Assembly (NCBI GenBank): GCA_963752755.1
Contig: CAVVZJ010000001.1
Location: forward strand, 2,232,001 to 2,296,000
DNA: 64,000 nt
Reading direction: 5' to 3'
Source: CAVVZJ01 sp963752755
GTDB lineage: Bacteria; Planctomycetota; Planctomycetia; Isosphaerales; Isosphaeraceae
Shown piece after piece: positions 22,245 through 30,600 of the stretch (position 1 is its first letter; each line of letters opens with the position of its first letter). A program made the translations under genes and the position numbers. The notes beneath the pieces were generated by a model. That model had not been told where the DNA came from. It was given only the letters and a program-made list of their open reading frames with translations, and made no database searches.

Positions 22245-22952
22245 ATGTCTCAAGACGAGGGGTTCGAGCCGCGAGAGCGGCAGACGGATCTGGGTCATCT
22301 CTCCTCCGCCGTGGGACATCATGTCATCAACGCCTTCAGCGCCGTCGTAAGCAACGCCGAGATCCTCAAGTTGATGGCCGGCTCAGACACGCCGATGGAC
22401 CCGGCCACCGTGGCCGACCACATCATCAGGAGCGCGGTCGACGCCTCAGCGGTCGCCCGTCGGCTGATTGACTACACCCGCCCCATCACTGCCGTCGGCG
22501 ATACGCCGGTTGCGCTCGACAAACTAACCGCCGAGGTGGTCGAGGCCGAGCGTGCCCCAGGCTATCGCGGAGTGATCTGGACCACGTCGTTGAAGTCGGT
22601 GCCGACCTTCAAGGGCCATTCGTCCCGGCTCAAGGAAATGATCGGGCACCTGATTACCAACGCTCGTGAGGCGCTTCGACCACCCGGCGGCACGATCCGC
22701 GTCTCGACGACGACCGACGAGCGTGGCTGGGTCGTCCTGGAGATCTGCGATAATGGCGTCGGCATGGGCCCCGGGGTTCAGGAGCGGGCCGTCGAGCCGT
22801 TCTTCACCACCAAGTCAGGCCACCTGGGCGTCGGCCTCTCGATTGCCAATGGCATCTGGCGGCGACACCGCGGCACCCTGGCGCTCCGCTCCCGGCCCAG
22901 CGACGGCACGACGGTCCGGCTCGCCGTCGATCCTTCATCCGATCGTCCATGA
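22245..22952 (+). CDS. Soluble histidine kinase, NtrB-like catalytic core
   Basis: About 235 residues consisting only of a phospho-acceptor helix pair and an ATPase domain. Seen are the H-box region (LSSAVGHHVINAFSAV, with the expected His), N box MIGHLITNAREAL, G1 EICDNGVGMG, F box VEPFFTTK and G2 HLGVGLSIANG. No membrane helix or sensor domain is present, so it probably receives its signal through a partner protein. ATG 22245 is used since it starts just before the kinase core; an in-frame ATG at 22182 would add 21 residues. It ends exactly where the opposing kinase-like gene ends. Confidence 0.82.
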   Translation: MSQDEGFEPRERQTDLGHLSSAVGHHVINAFSAVVSNAEILKLMAGSDTPMDPATVADHIIRSAVDASAVARRLIDYTRPITAVGDTPVALDKLTAEVVEAERAPGYRGVIWTTSLKSVPTFKGHSSRLKEMIGHLITNAREALRPPGGTIRVSTTTDERGWVVLEICDNGVGMGPGVQERAVEPFFTTKSGHLGVGLSIANGIWRRHRGTLALRSRPSDGTTVRLAVDPSSDRP

Positions 22953-23729
22953 TCAGCGGATCGGCTCCGGCGAGTCGGAAAAGTGGATCTCGACACAGGT
23001 TCCCTGGCCAGCCTTGCTGGCGAAAGAGGCATGCCCGCCGAGCCGGGCCACCAGGGCCAGGACGAGAGGCAAGCCGAGTTTGTTGCCCTCGGCCTCGCCG
23101 TCAGACCGCTCGAAGTTCTCCCGGGCTCGGCGGAACGGAGCAACCTCAGGCAACGACAACCCGGGTGGCAGCCCCGGGCCGGTGTCGCGCACGGTCAGGA
23201 CCCATCCGGAGCGGTCCTGACTCGCTGCGATCAAGCCAACCCGTCCGCCGGAGGGCGTGAACCGCAGGGCGTTGGAGACCAGTCCACGGATCAGGCGGCG
23301 GCACCAGGCCTGGTCCGTGGCGACCACCGCGTCCGGGCCGTCGAGCCGGCATTCCCAGCCCACTCCTTGCCGCACGGCCGCCGGCCGGAATTGCCGATCG
23401 ATCGGTGAGAGGAGGTCGGCCAGCCGGGTCGGCCGGGGTCGGGGGGCCAGCACGCCCTCGGTCACGGCGGCGAAGTCGAAGTAATCGCGGTTCAAGCTGG
23501 AGAGACCCTGGCCAAGGTCGCGCATCAGAGAGAGTTGAACACGCAACTCCTCACGACTGGCGACGACTGGGTCGGCGGCGAGGGCGTCGAGGCTCGATCG
23601 TAGGGCGGCGAGGGGACCGTCCAGCTCACGGGTCAGGCAGGACAAGACCGGGCCAAGCTCCGATGGAGCGAGCGGCGAGCGCGACGGTCGCCGCGAGTTC
23701 GCGGAGGCCGGATCGGGACGGGCTTCCAT
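22953..23729 (-). CDS. Degenerate histidine-kinase-like ATPase, phospho-acceptor His absent
   Basis: A 258-residue protein with a C-terminal HATPase: N box LIRGLVSNALRF, G1 VRDTGPGLP, G2 NKLGLPLVLALVARLGG. In the helix where kinases carry H-E-L-R-x-P-L, this protein reads TRELDGPLAAL, so the acceptor His appears to be Arg. It may therefore be a phosphatase, a scaffold or an ATP-binding regulator rather than an autokinase. The start ATG at 23729 has AGGAG five bases upstream; an earlier in-frame start at 23771 has none. It is the last gene of a leftward set with the BON-like and ANTAR genes. Confidence 0.8.
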   Translation of the reverse strand: MEARPDPASANSRRPSRSPLAPSELGPVLSCLTRELDGPLAALRSSLDALAADPVVASREELRVQLSLMRDLGQGLSSLNRDYFDFAAVTEGVLAPRPRPTRLADLLSPIDRQFRPAAVRQGVGWECRLDGPDAVVATDQAWCRRLIRGLVSNALRFTPSGGRVGLIAASQDRSGWVLTVRDTGPGLPPGLSLPEVAPFRRARENFERSDGEAEGNKLGLPLVLALVARLGGHASFASKAGQGTCVEIHFSDSPEPIR

Positions 23730-23790
23730 GTTCGTCTCCTGGCCCTGGCCCCGGCGATCGAGACGAGGCACCGGCCGTCAATTCAGGTCA

Positions 23791-24078
23791 TCAACAGACC
23801 ATGATATGATTGGTCAGGTCCACCTGACCATCAGTCAGGTCGAGGACGGCTTCCTGCGCCAGTTGCTTAGCGTGGTAGGTTCGCGAGCGGCCTTCGAGGA
23901 TGATCCGCGAACCGTGGCAGATGACGTGCAAGTCGCGAATCCGGCCGCAGGCGCGTTGCTCGATATAACCTTCAAGGCGTTCGGCCAGGGAGCGGATCGG
24001 CGTCCCGGGAGCCGGTTGGAGTGGGGGCCGCGTCGGCCAGGAAGCAGGGTCCGAGTGGGCGTGATCCATCGTCGCCAT
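23791..24078 (-). CDS. Small BON-like protein, 95 aa
   Basis: Residues ~30-92 form an alpha-beta pattern typical of a BON-like fold (RLEGYIEQRACGRIRDLHVI, then GSRIILEGRSRTYHAKQLAQEAV and a final beta strand). BON modules usually bind membranes or act as osmotic-stress-related hydrophobic adaptors, but here there is no signal peptide, so it is probably cytoplasmic. It sits between the degenerate kinase and the ANTAR regulator, 61 bases from the former. ATG 24078 is chosen, with a GGGGGA ribosome site. The family call is by pattern only. Confidence 0.68.
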   Translation of the reverse strand: MATMDHAHSDPASWPTRPPLQPAPGTPIRSLAERLEGYIEQRACGRIRDLHVICHGSRIILEGRSRTYHAKQLAQEAVLDLTDGQVDLTNHIMVC

Positions 24079-24260
24079 GTCAGGTCCCCCAGGAGGTGCG
24101 CAACAACGGTTGCAATTGGCCGATCCAGGCCGCTTCTGGGGCACCGTCGCCCTCCGTGACTGAGCCGAAATCGAGAGGCACCTCCCGGCCTGATTGCGGG
24201 TCTTGGTGGCGATCCGGCCGGGAGATTGAACAACAGCCTATCTCGGGGGCCTGGGCTCTG

Positions 24261-24959
24261 TCAAATGTGTTCCTCGGAGGAGCGAGACTGGTTGTACCGG
24301 GAGACCGGGATGGGCCCGGCGGCGGGTGGGGGCGTGGGGCGGCCCGCGGTGGCAGGCGACGCCGGCGCGGAGGCGCCTTCCAGCAGTTCATCGGCCTGCA
24401 CGATCGACTCGGCGAGCTTGGCCATCGGCATCCGGCGGTCCTGGCTCTGCCGCTGGAGGAAGCGGAACGCCTCCGGTTCGCTCATGTTGCGGCGGGTCAT
24501 GAGAATACCCTTGGCCCGCTCGATGAGTTTACGCTCGCGGAGGGTGGTTTCCAGACTCTCGACGCTTTCGCGGAGATTACGCATCTCGCGTGAGGACGCC
24601 ACGGACGTCTGGATCGCGGCGTGAAGACTGGCGGTGGTGACCGGCTTGAGCAGGTACTGGATGACGCCCTCCTGGACGGCCTGCTCGACCAGGTTGGGAT
24701 GACCGTGGGCCGTCAGGATAATGACCGGAGTTCCCGGGTCGCGGGCGATCTGGTGGGCGGCCGAGATCCCGTCCAGGCCGGGCATCTCGACGTCCATCAA
24801 GACGACGTCAGGGAGAGTCCGCCGACAAACTTCGATGGCGCGCTGGCCGTCATCCACGACAGCCACCACGTCGTAGCCCAGCGTCTCGAGCTGACCTTGG
24901 AGCCCCTGGGCGACGGGCTTCTCGTCGTCGGCAATCAGGATCTTGCAGTGACGGTTCAT
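24261..24959 (-). CDS. Response regulator with C-terminal ANTAR RNA-binding domain
   Basis: Receiver domain (residues ~4-118) with acidic pocket DDE, phosphoacceptor Asp in DVVLMDVEMPG, conserved Thr in ILTAHG and Lys in LLKPV. A linking helix leads to an ANTAR domain (~145-205: RKLIERAKGILMTRRNMSEPEAFRFL), which in known AmiR/NasR/EutV-type proteins binds tandem hairpins in nascent RNA to block termination. The C-terminal ~35 residues are Pro/Ala-rich and disordered. Start ATG 24959 with AGGAGA. Its kinase is likely one of the two neighbouring kinase-like proteins. RNA targets cannot be named. Confidence 0.93.
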   Translation of the reverse strand: MNRHCKILIADDEKPVAQGLQGQLETLGYDVVAVVDDGQRAIEVCRRTLPDVVLMDVEMPGLDGISAAHQIARDPGTPVIILTAHGHPNLVEQAVQEGVIQYLLKPVTTASLHAAIQTSVASSREMRNLRESVESLETTLRERKLIERAKGILMTRRNMSEPEAFRFLQRQSQDRRMPMAKLAESIVQADELLEGASAPASPATAGRPTPPPAAGPIPVSRYNQSRSSEEHI

Positions 24960-25085
24960 GAGCGATTCTCCTCGCGGCCGTCCGGCATGGACGTCGCGAA
25001 TCTGGACACGACCAAACGTCGCCCCCAGCGTCGGGGGCAAAGAGATCGTGTCCCGCTAATTGTTTCCCGGTTCCGGCTCCAGAGC

Positions 25086-25130
25086 AAGCGTCAAACCGGA
25101 AGCCAGCGAGGAAACCGTAGCTTGACGCTT
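25086..25130. promoter_or_regulatory. 9-bp inverted repeat overlapping a promoter-like -35
   Basis: AAGCGTCAA (25086-25094) and TTGACGCTT (25122-25130) are perfect inverses, 27 bases apart, in the divergent gap between the ANTAR regulator and the MaoC gene. TTGACG at 25122 with CACAAT at 25145 (17-base spacer) could be a weak promoter for MaoC. An operator or a pair of facing -35 boxes are both possible. Confidence 0.4.
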
Positions 25131-25253
25131 TGGCAGCCAGCTTGCACAATTCGTACCCAAGTCCTTTACAGACTCCCATTTTTCCCGAGTTCCGCCGGTT
25201 TTCTGGCGCCGAGGTCCGGCGGGCTCGAGCGACTGCCATTGAGGAGCCCGCAC

Positions 25254-25739
25254 GTGGCCCGACACGAAATCTCCACCCTTAATTTCGCCGAACTGGCGGT
25301 GGGCGATGAGTGGGAAAGCCCCCGTCGCACGGTCACCGAGGCCGACGTGGTGGCTTTCGCCGGACTCTCGGGCGACTTCAATCCGCTGCACATGGACCAC
25401 GAGGCCGCCCGCGACGGACCGTTCGGCAAGCCGGTCGCGCACGGCCTGCTCGGGCTGGCGATCGTCAGCGGGTTGGGAAGCCAGGCGCCCAGAATCGCGA
25501 CGCTGGCCTTCCTCGCCATCCTTGACTGGCGGTTCCTGGAGCCGATAGGCTTCGGCGACACGGTCCACGTCCTGACCCGCGTCGAGGCTCTCGAACCGAA
25601 GGCTCGTGGCCGTCGCGGGGTCGTCACCTGGCGGCGGAGCCTGATTAACCAGCATGGGGTTGTCGTGCAGGAAGGGCGGACGCAAACGCTCGTCCGTGGC
25701 TCTTCGCCCGAAGCCGGCTCCGCCGGCCCCGCCTCGTGA
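25254..25739 (+). CDS. MaoC-like (R)-specific enoyl hydratase / acyl dehydratase
   Basis: A 161-residue hot-dog fold protein. The hydratase catalytic motif is visible: DFNPLHMDHEAA followed by FGKPVAHGLLG, with Asp and His expected to activate water for hydration of trans-2-enoyl-CoA or a similar acyl thioester. Length and motif spacing are normal for single-domain MaoC proteins. The start is GTG 25254 with GAGGAG eight bases before it, much later than the beginning of the open frame. It could act in fatty acid or polyhydroxyalkanoate metabolism, but no neighbour supports a specific pathway. Confidence 0.9.
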   Translation: MARHEISTLNFAELAVGDEWESPRRTVTEADVVAFAGLSGDFNPLHMDHEAARDGPFGKPVAHGLLGLAIVSGLGSQAPRIATLAFLAILDWRFLEPIGFGDTVHVLTRVEALEPKARGRRGVVTWRRSLINQHGVVVQEGRTQTLVRGSSPEAGSAGPAS

Positions 25740-25826
25740 GGGTCGATCGCGGCCGGTGTTGTCCCATGCGCCCTTGTGTCCCGGACAGGCGGCGACCGGC
25801 GCATCGGAAGCGACCCAGCGGGAACG

Positions 25827-26237
25827 ATGCGGGCGACTCGCGAACTTGACCTGACCGCGACAATCCACCAACGGCCGACGACCCTGCCTGTTTCCCTTCG
25901 TGAGTCCGTCTTCGTGCGACGCTACCGAACCGAGATCGTGATCCCGCCCGATCGCTCCGTGACCCTCCAGCTCCCCGCGTCGCTGCCCGACGGCCGGGCC
26001 ACCTTGATCGTCCAGATCGAGGAGCCTCACGACGCCGAGGCGACCGACGCCGACGAGGCCGACCGCCTCGAAGGGACACTGGACCACGACGACATCGAGT
26101 GGTGGGAGGAATTCGAGGATGAGGGGGACGACGCCTCGAACTCCGACGACGACCCCGCCGATCCGGGCGCCCTGCCGTCGGGCCTCGTCCAGCCGGACCC
26201 CGAGGCGACCGGGCCGCCGACGACGGGCCTGGGCTGA
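25827..26237 (+). CDS. Acidic hypothetical protein, 136 aa
   Basis: Not recognised. The centre (residues ~31-62) is a short beta-rich segment, YRTEIVIPPDRSVTLQLP followed by GRATLIVQIEE. The rest is strongly acidic (Asp/Glu-rich, with WWEEFEDEGDD) and low complexity, ending in a Pro/Gly tail. The ordered part resembles small planctomycete proteins annotated only as hypothetical. The start is uncertain; ATG 25827 is the first in a plausible position, but a later start nearer residue 28 would keep the conserved part. Confidence 0.55.
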   Translation: MRATRELDLTATIHQRPTTLPVSLRESVFVRRYRTEIVIPPDRSVTLQLPASLPDGRATLIVQIEEPHDAEATDADEADRLEGTLDHDDIEWWEEFEDEGDDASNSDDDPADPGALPSGLVQPDPEATGPPTTGLG

Positions 26238-26292
26238 GCCGGTCCGGGACCATTCACGAGAGGAGCCGCCCGTGGCGACACATCGGTTCCCC

Positions 26293-27129
26293 TCAGTCCA
26301 GGTTGAGCCGCAGGTCCGCGAAGGTGCGGACCTGATTGATGATCGCGGGCTCGGTGGGGAGACGCTCGATGCTGCTGGCGCCGAAGAAGCCGGCGATGCC
26401 GCTGGTTCGGCGGAGGACCTCGGCCACGTCGTCCGGCTCGGCGATCGGCCCACCGTGGCAGAGGACGAGCAGATCGGGCCGGATCGCCCTGGCGGCGTCG
26501 GCCATGGACTGGACGCGCTCGGCGGCCTCCTCCAGGCTGTAGGCGGTTGCGGCGCCGATGAGCCCCTTGGTGGTCAGGCCGACGTGGGGCACGAGGATGT
26601 CGGCCCCGGCGCGGGCCATGGCGCGGGCCTCCTCCTCGTCGTGGACGTAGGGGCAGGTCAGGAGTTCCATTTCCCGGGCCTGGGCAATCATGGCAACTTC
26701 CTTGTCGAAACCCATGCCGGTCTCTTCGAGCCCCTGACGGAACCGGCCGTCGATCAGGCCGACGGTGGGGAAGTTCTGCACGCCGGCGAATCCCGCTTCC
26801 TGGATCTCGGCCAGGAACCGCTTCATGACCCGAAACGGGTCGGTGCCGCAAACACCTGCCAGCACCGGGGTCTTCTCGACGACCGGCAAGACCTCGCGGG
26901 CCATCTCCATGACGATCGCGTTGGCGTCGCCATAGGGCATCAGGCCGGCCAGGCTGCCGCGACCAGCCATGCGGTAGCGTCCCGAATTGTAGATGATGAT
27001 CAGGTCGATCCCGCCAACCTCGGCGCATCGAGCGCTCAGGCCCGTGCCGGCCCCACCTCCGAGGATCGGCCGACCCTCGGCGACCTTGCGGCGGAACCGT
27101 TCCAGAATCTCGGCGCGCGTCTCACTCAT
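26293..27129 (-). CDS. Phosphoenolpyruvate-hydrolase-family TIM-barrel protein
   Basis: A 278-residue protein that follows the family of TIM-barrel signal-transduction/PEP-hydrolase-like proteins (related in fold to PEP mutase and isocitrate lyase). Seen are GGGAGTGLSARCAEVGGIDLI near the N-terminus, GVCGTDPF, NFPTVGLIDG and LVPHVGLTTKG, with final SSIERLPTEPAI. The reaction is not established for most members. ATG 27129 is chosen over upstream in-frame codons because homologues start here. It runs opposite to the MaoC gene and shares no obvious operon. Confidence 0.85.
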   Translation of the reverse strand: MSETRAEILERFRRKVAEGRPILGGGAGTGLSARCAEVGGIDLIIIYNSGRYRMAGRGSLAGLMPYGDANAIVMEMAREVLPVVEKTPVLAGVCGTDPFRVMKRFLAEIQEAGFAGVQNFPTVGLIDGRFRQGLEETGMGFDKEVAMIAQAREMELLTCPYVHDEEEARAMARAGADILVPHVGLTTKGLIGAATAYSLEEAAERVQSMADAARAIRPDLLVLCHGGPIAEPDDVAEVLRRTSGIAGFFGASSIERLPTEPAIINQVRTFADLRLNLD

Positions 27130-27621
27130 GGCGGAGTCTCTCGGGGATGAGGATGCGGAGTTCGTTTTGTCGCAGCCGCCCATCCTGGCGTTGGGGTCGC
27201 TGGCTTCCTCGGGGAACGGTCCCTGGTGGCAGGTCGGCGCAAGGGCAGTTCGTTTGGGAGATCGTCAAAGTCGGCCTCATTGCTCAGGCCAACGTCGGGG
27301 GGGCTGCCAGAATGGCAGTTGGCTTCGTTCAGAAATCTACCCATGTTGACCAGACGGCACGGTCGAGCCATCTCGGAACGTTTGGTTTGACGCTTGTAGG
27401 TTGCCTGTATAACCCATTTTCATGGGGTTGGGCAACTCTTCCGAGAGTCATGACCGTTCGTTTGGAAATCGCCCGGGTTGACCCAGTCGGCGGAATCGGA
27501 GGGATTCTGGAGTCGGCGCGCAGAGCGAACGGCGAGGTTCGTCCAACCTCCATCCAGAATATCGGAACGAGCGGCCCCGGAATTCACCCATTCTGAAAAA
27601 CTTGCCAGAGGCAGGGCCGGA
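27130..27621. other. 492-base gap with palindromes and a stray TTGACGCTT
   Basis: No supported gene. It holds a 6-bp palindrome (CTGCCA-GAA-TGGCAG, 27304-27318) and an imperfect hairpin around 27411-27430. TTGACGCTT at 27387-27395 repeats the arm of the inverted repeat at 25122. TATAAC follows at 27408 with a 15-base spacer, which could start a + strand transcript. A 48-codon frame at 27450-27596 follows but lacks convincing support. Confidence 0.4.
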
Positions 27622-30600
27622 TCAGGAACCGAACCAGGTGCGGAGCGTGTTGACGATGACACTCGACCAGGGTCCGAAGATTGCCGAGATCGTCGGTGTC
27701 AGGGCGGCGACGAGCAGGGCGACGCGGGCCTTCCAGGCGCCGCCGGGACTCCAGGGGTTCTCGGGGATGGACAGGATCTCCCGTCGCCGTTTCTCCAGCT
27801 CCTCACCGGTCTCCGTTTCCTTGCGTGCCGGCACGGGCGGGGAAAGCCTGGGCGAGGTCGGCTCCGGAGCGGGGGACGGCGGGACGGGGACGGACTCGGG
27901 GCTCGCCAGGGCCACGCGAGGTTCGATCACGGGCCGGTTCTTGCGCTTCGTGGTGAGCTGACGAAGCTTGGCGTCCTTGATGCGCTGGATCAGCCTCTGG
28001 AAAGTGCGGAAACAGTAATACCAGTAGCCAAGGATGATGAAGAGGGACACGGCGAAGAGGATCAGTCCGAGGGGGATGTCCCAGCCCAGGACGACGACGT
28101 CCCAGCGCCAACGGGGGAAGCCGAGCCAGGGGAGGCGGGAGATCAGCAGGAGCGTGTAGATCAGCAGACCATTGGCGACGACGCCAATGAAGATCGTGCC
28201 GAGCCGACGGACGGCCTCGGGGTCCATCAGGCTGAGATGGCGATCGGATGACTCCGGGTCCGCCTCGAAGATTCGGGGGAGGCGGTGGACGGCTCGCGCC
28301 ATGTCGCGGAAGATCAGCGACGAGGTGATCACGGCCCAGAGGGTCATCGCCTCGTAGATCATGACCAGAAACTTCGTGAAACCGAACGGCAAGGGATAGC
28401 CGGCGACGGCGTCGATGAGGGTCAGGATGATCGCCAGGCCGAGGGAGTCGGTGGTGACGTTGCGGCCGGGCCAGAGGTGGGCGATGACGTCGTGCCGTCT
28501 CCATGCGAGGAAGCTTTGATCGAACGATTCCTCGGCGACGAGGTTCTCCTCGGAGAGGTCGAAGCAACGCAGTCCCCAGGTCGGGTCGTCGCCTTCCTGA
28601 TTGGCGGCGAGCCGGGAGCGGCCCGGTCCGCTGATCTCGCGGAGGAACGCCTCGGGTTGCCAGAGGGCCAGCACGGTGATCAGCAGAAAGAGGTACAGAG
28701 AGGGCAAGATGCTGTGGGCGTCGGGGATGATGCTCGGGCTCACCTGATTGGCGAGCAAGTGGATGTCGATGCCGGTGGTCACGCTGGGCAGGATCAGCAG
28801 AACCAGGAAGACGGCGATCGTGATGCGCCGACGACCTGCCAGAAGGCTTCCGAAGGTGGAGGTATCGTCCCGGGGCGATTCCGGCTGGTCCTGCACTCCG
28901 GCGACGTCGGGACGGGGAGGCGGCGGGGTGGTCGAGTTGGGGGTGTCTTCCTGGTCGGCCTCGCGAGCCCCCGGGTCGTTCGCGGGAGTGGTCGGGTTGC
29001 GGGTCCGGTCCTGAAAGAACCAGGCCCAGAGGGTCTCGGCGTGCGCCTTCGGCTCGCGACGCGTGGGGGTGGGGCTCCGGAGGAACCAGTAGAAACCGAG
29101 GACGAGGGCCACGGGGATCAGGCCGGTCACCCACATGCCCTCGGCCCATCGGGGCTCGGTGATGGAATGGAGACGGCCGTCGGAAAGGAGCATGAGCACC
29201 CCGCGCTCCTGGCCGAAGGAGGATCGAGCCGGGGCGATCTGGAGACGATCCCGGATGGTGGGGGACTCACGGAGGAGCTTGACCAGGGCGTTGTGGATGG
29301 TCTCCTGGCGGCGGGTGGTCGCTTTCAGGGCCTGGTAGCTCGACCGATCGAGGGGGAGCTCGATCAGGTGACGGACGACGTTCGACGTGTAGTAAGTGAA
29401 GATGCTGGGAAGGAAGGGCTGACCCTGCCCGGTCACGAGGGCGACCTCGTTGAGGTCCTGGAAGCCGTTGCGGATAAACGCGATGGGAGGGATCGGGCCG
29501 GAGAAGACCATCAGGCCGTTCAGGGGATAGCCCGAGAAGTCACTGGCGTTCGAGGTGGCGTGATCAGCGTGGCCAGTGGTCAGAACGGTCGGCGGATCGG
29601 GCGATTCGAGCCGCCAGTCGGGCTCCGAGGTGAAGATCTGCACCGCCGGCAGCCTCTGGTGGACGAACTTGAGGATGGATGACTTCTCGTCGGCGGCGTT
29701 GCCGAAAACGCCGACGGCCTCGACCTCCTCGCGTTCGAAGAAGCGGAGGATGGGGCCGAGCACGTCGCGGGCCTGGCCTTCCCAGTCGGCGAACCGGCGC
29801 GGGTAGGTGATCGGGTCGTCCTCGCGCGCGGGAGCCTTGGGGAACGGCGAATCGAGGTAGATTGCTCGGGAACTCGCTTCGTTCTTGTTGCGGAAGAGAT
29901 CGCTCAGCGCAGGACCGTAGAGGCGGCGGGCCAGTTCGGGGGAGTGGGCCCCGGACCTCGGTTCGAGACTGTCGCGATAGAGGATCGCGATCCGGCGGTA
30001 ACCGCGCACGTCCACCAGCTCGCGGTGGATGTCTGCGACGAGCCGGTCGTCGGGGCGGGCGTACTGGATGAAATAACCGGCGATCTCGCGGCAGATGCAG
30101 GTCACCGCATCCATGTCCCGCTTCTTGTCCGCGCTGGCGAAGCGGAAATGCTCCTTGTCGGCGGAGAACCCGAGGGCGCGGCCGAGGGTGGAGACCCAGG
30201 AGGTCAGGACCCGCGAGGCCGGGCCGTCGGGGGCCGGGGCGCCTTGCTGACAAGAAACCGTGGAGAGCTGACCCAGGACCGGCCAGGTCGCGTCGGTGCA
30301 GATCATCGGAGGCAGAGCGGCGTCGGGATGATCGCGAGTCAGGATTGCGAGGAGAAACCAGAGGGCCGGAACCTCGTCGCTCGAATCGGGACCGAGGAGG
30401 ACGACGGGGCTTTGGGAGAATTGCTTGAGGTCGTTGAGGAGGTCGTCCTTCCAGGAGAGGTTCGCCAGCCAGTCGGGATCAGGGGGTGAGAGGTCTGGCT
30501 CGCCCCACTGGTCCGACCCGCCGATCCAGCCACCGGAAGCGCCCCCGTACCGGGACTTGAGTGCAGCCAGGGGCTCTCCCGCGGCCACGCTCTCGTACAG

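Noticed and set aside
27304..27318. 6-bp palindrome as operator
   Set aside because: Too short and common to support a specific binding site without another copy or a regulator.
27450..27596. 48-codon + strand frame (MTVRLEIARV...)
   Set aside because: It follows a promoter-like sequence, but there is no ribosome site, no domain, and the composition is ordinary for the region. Kept as a note only.
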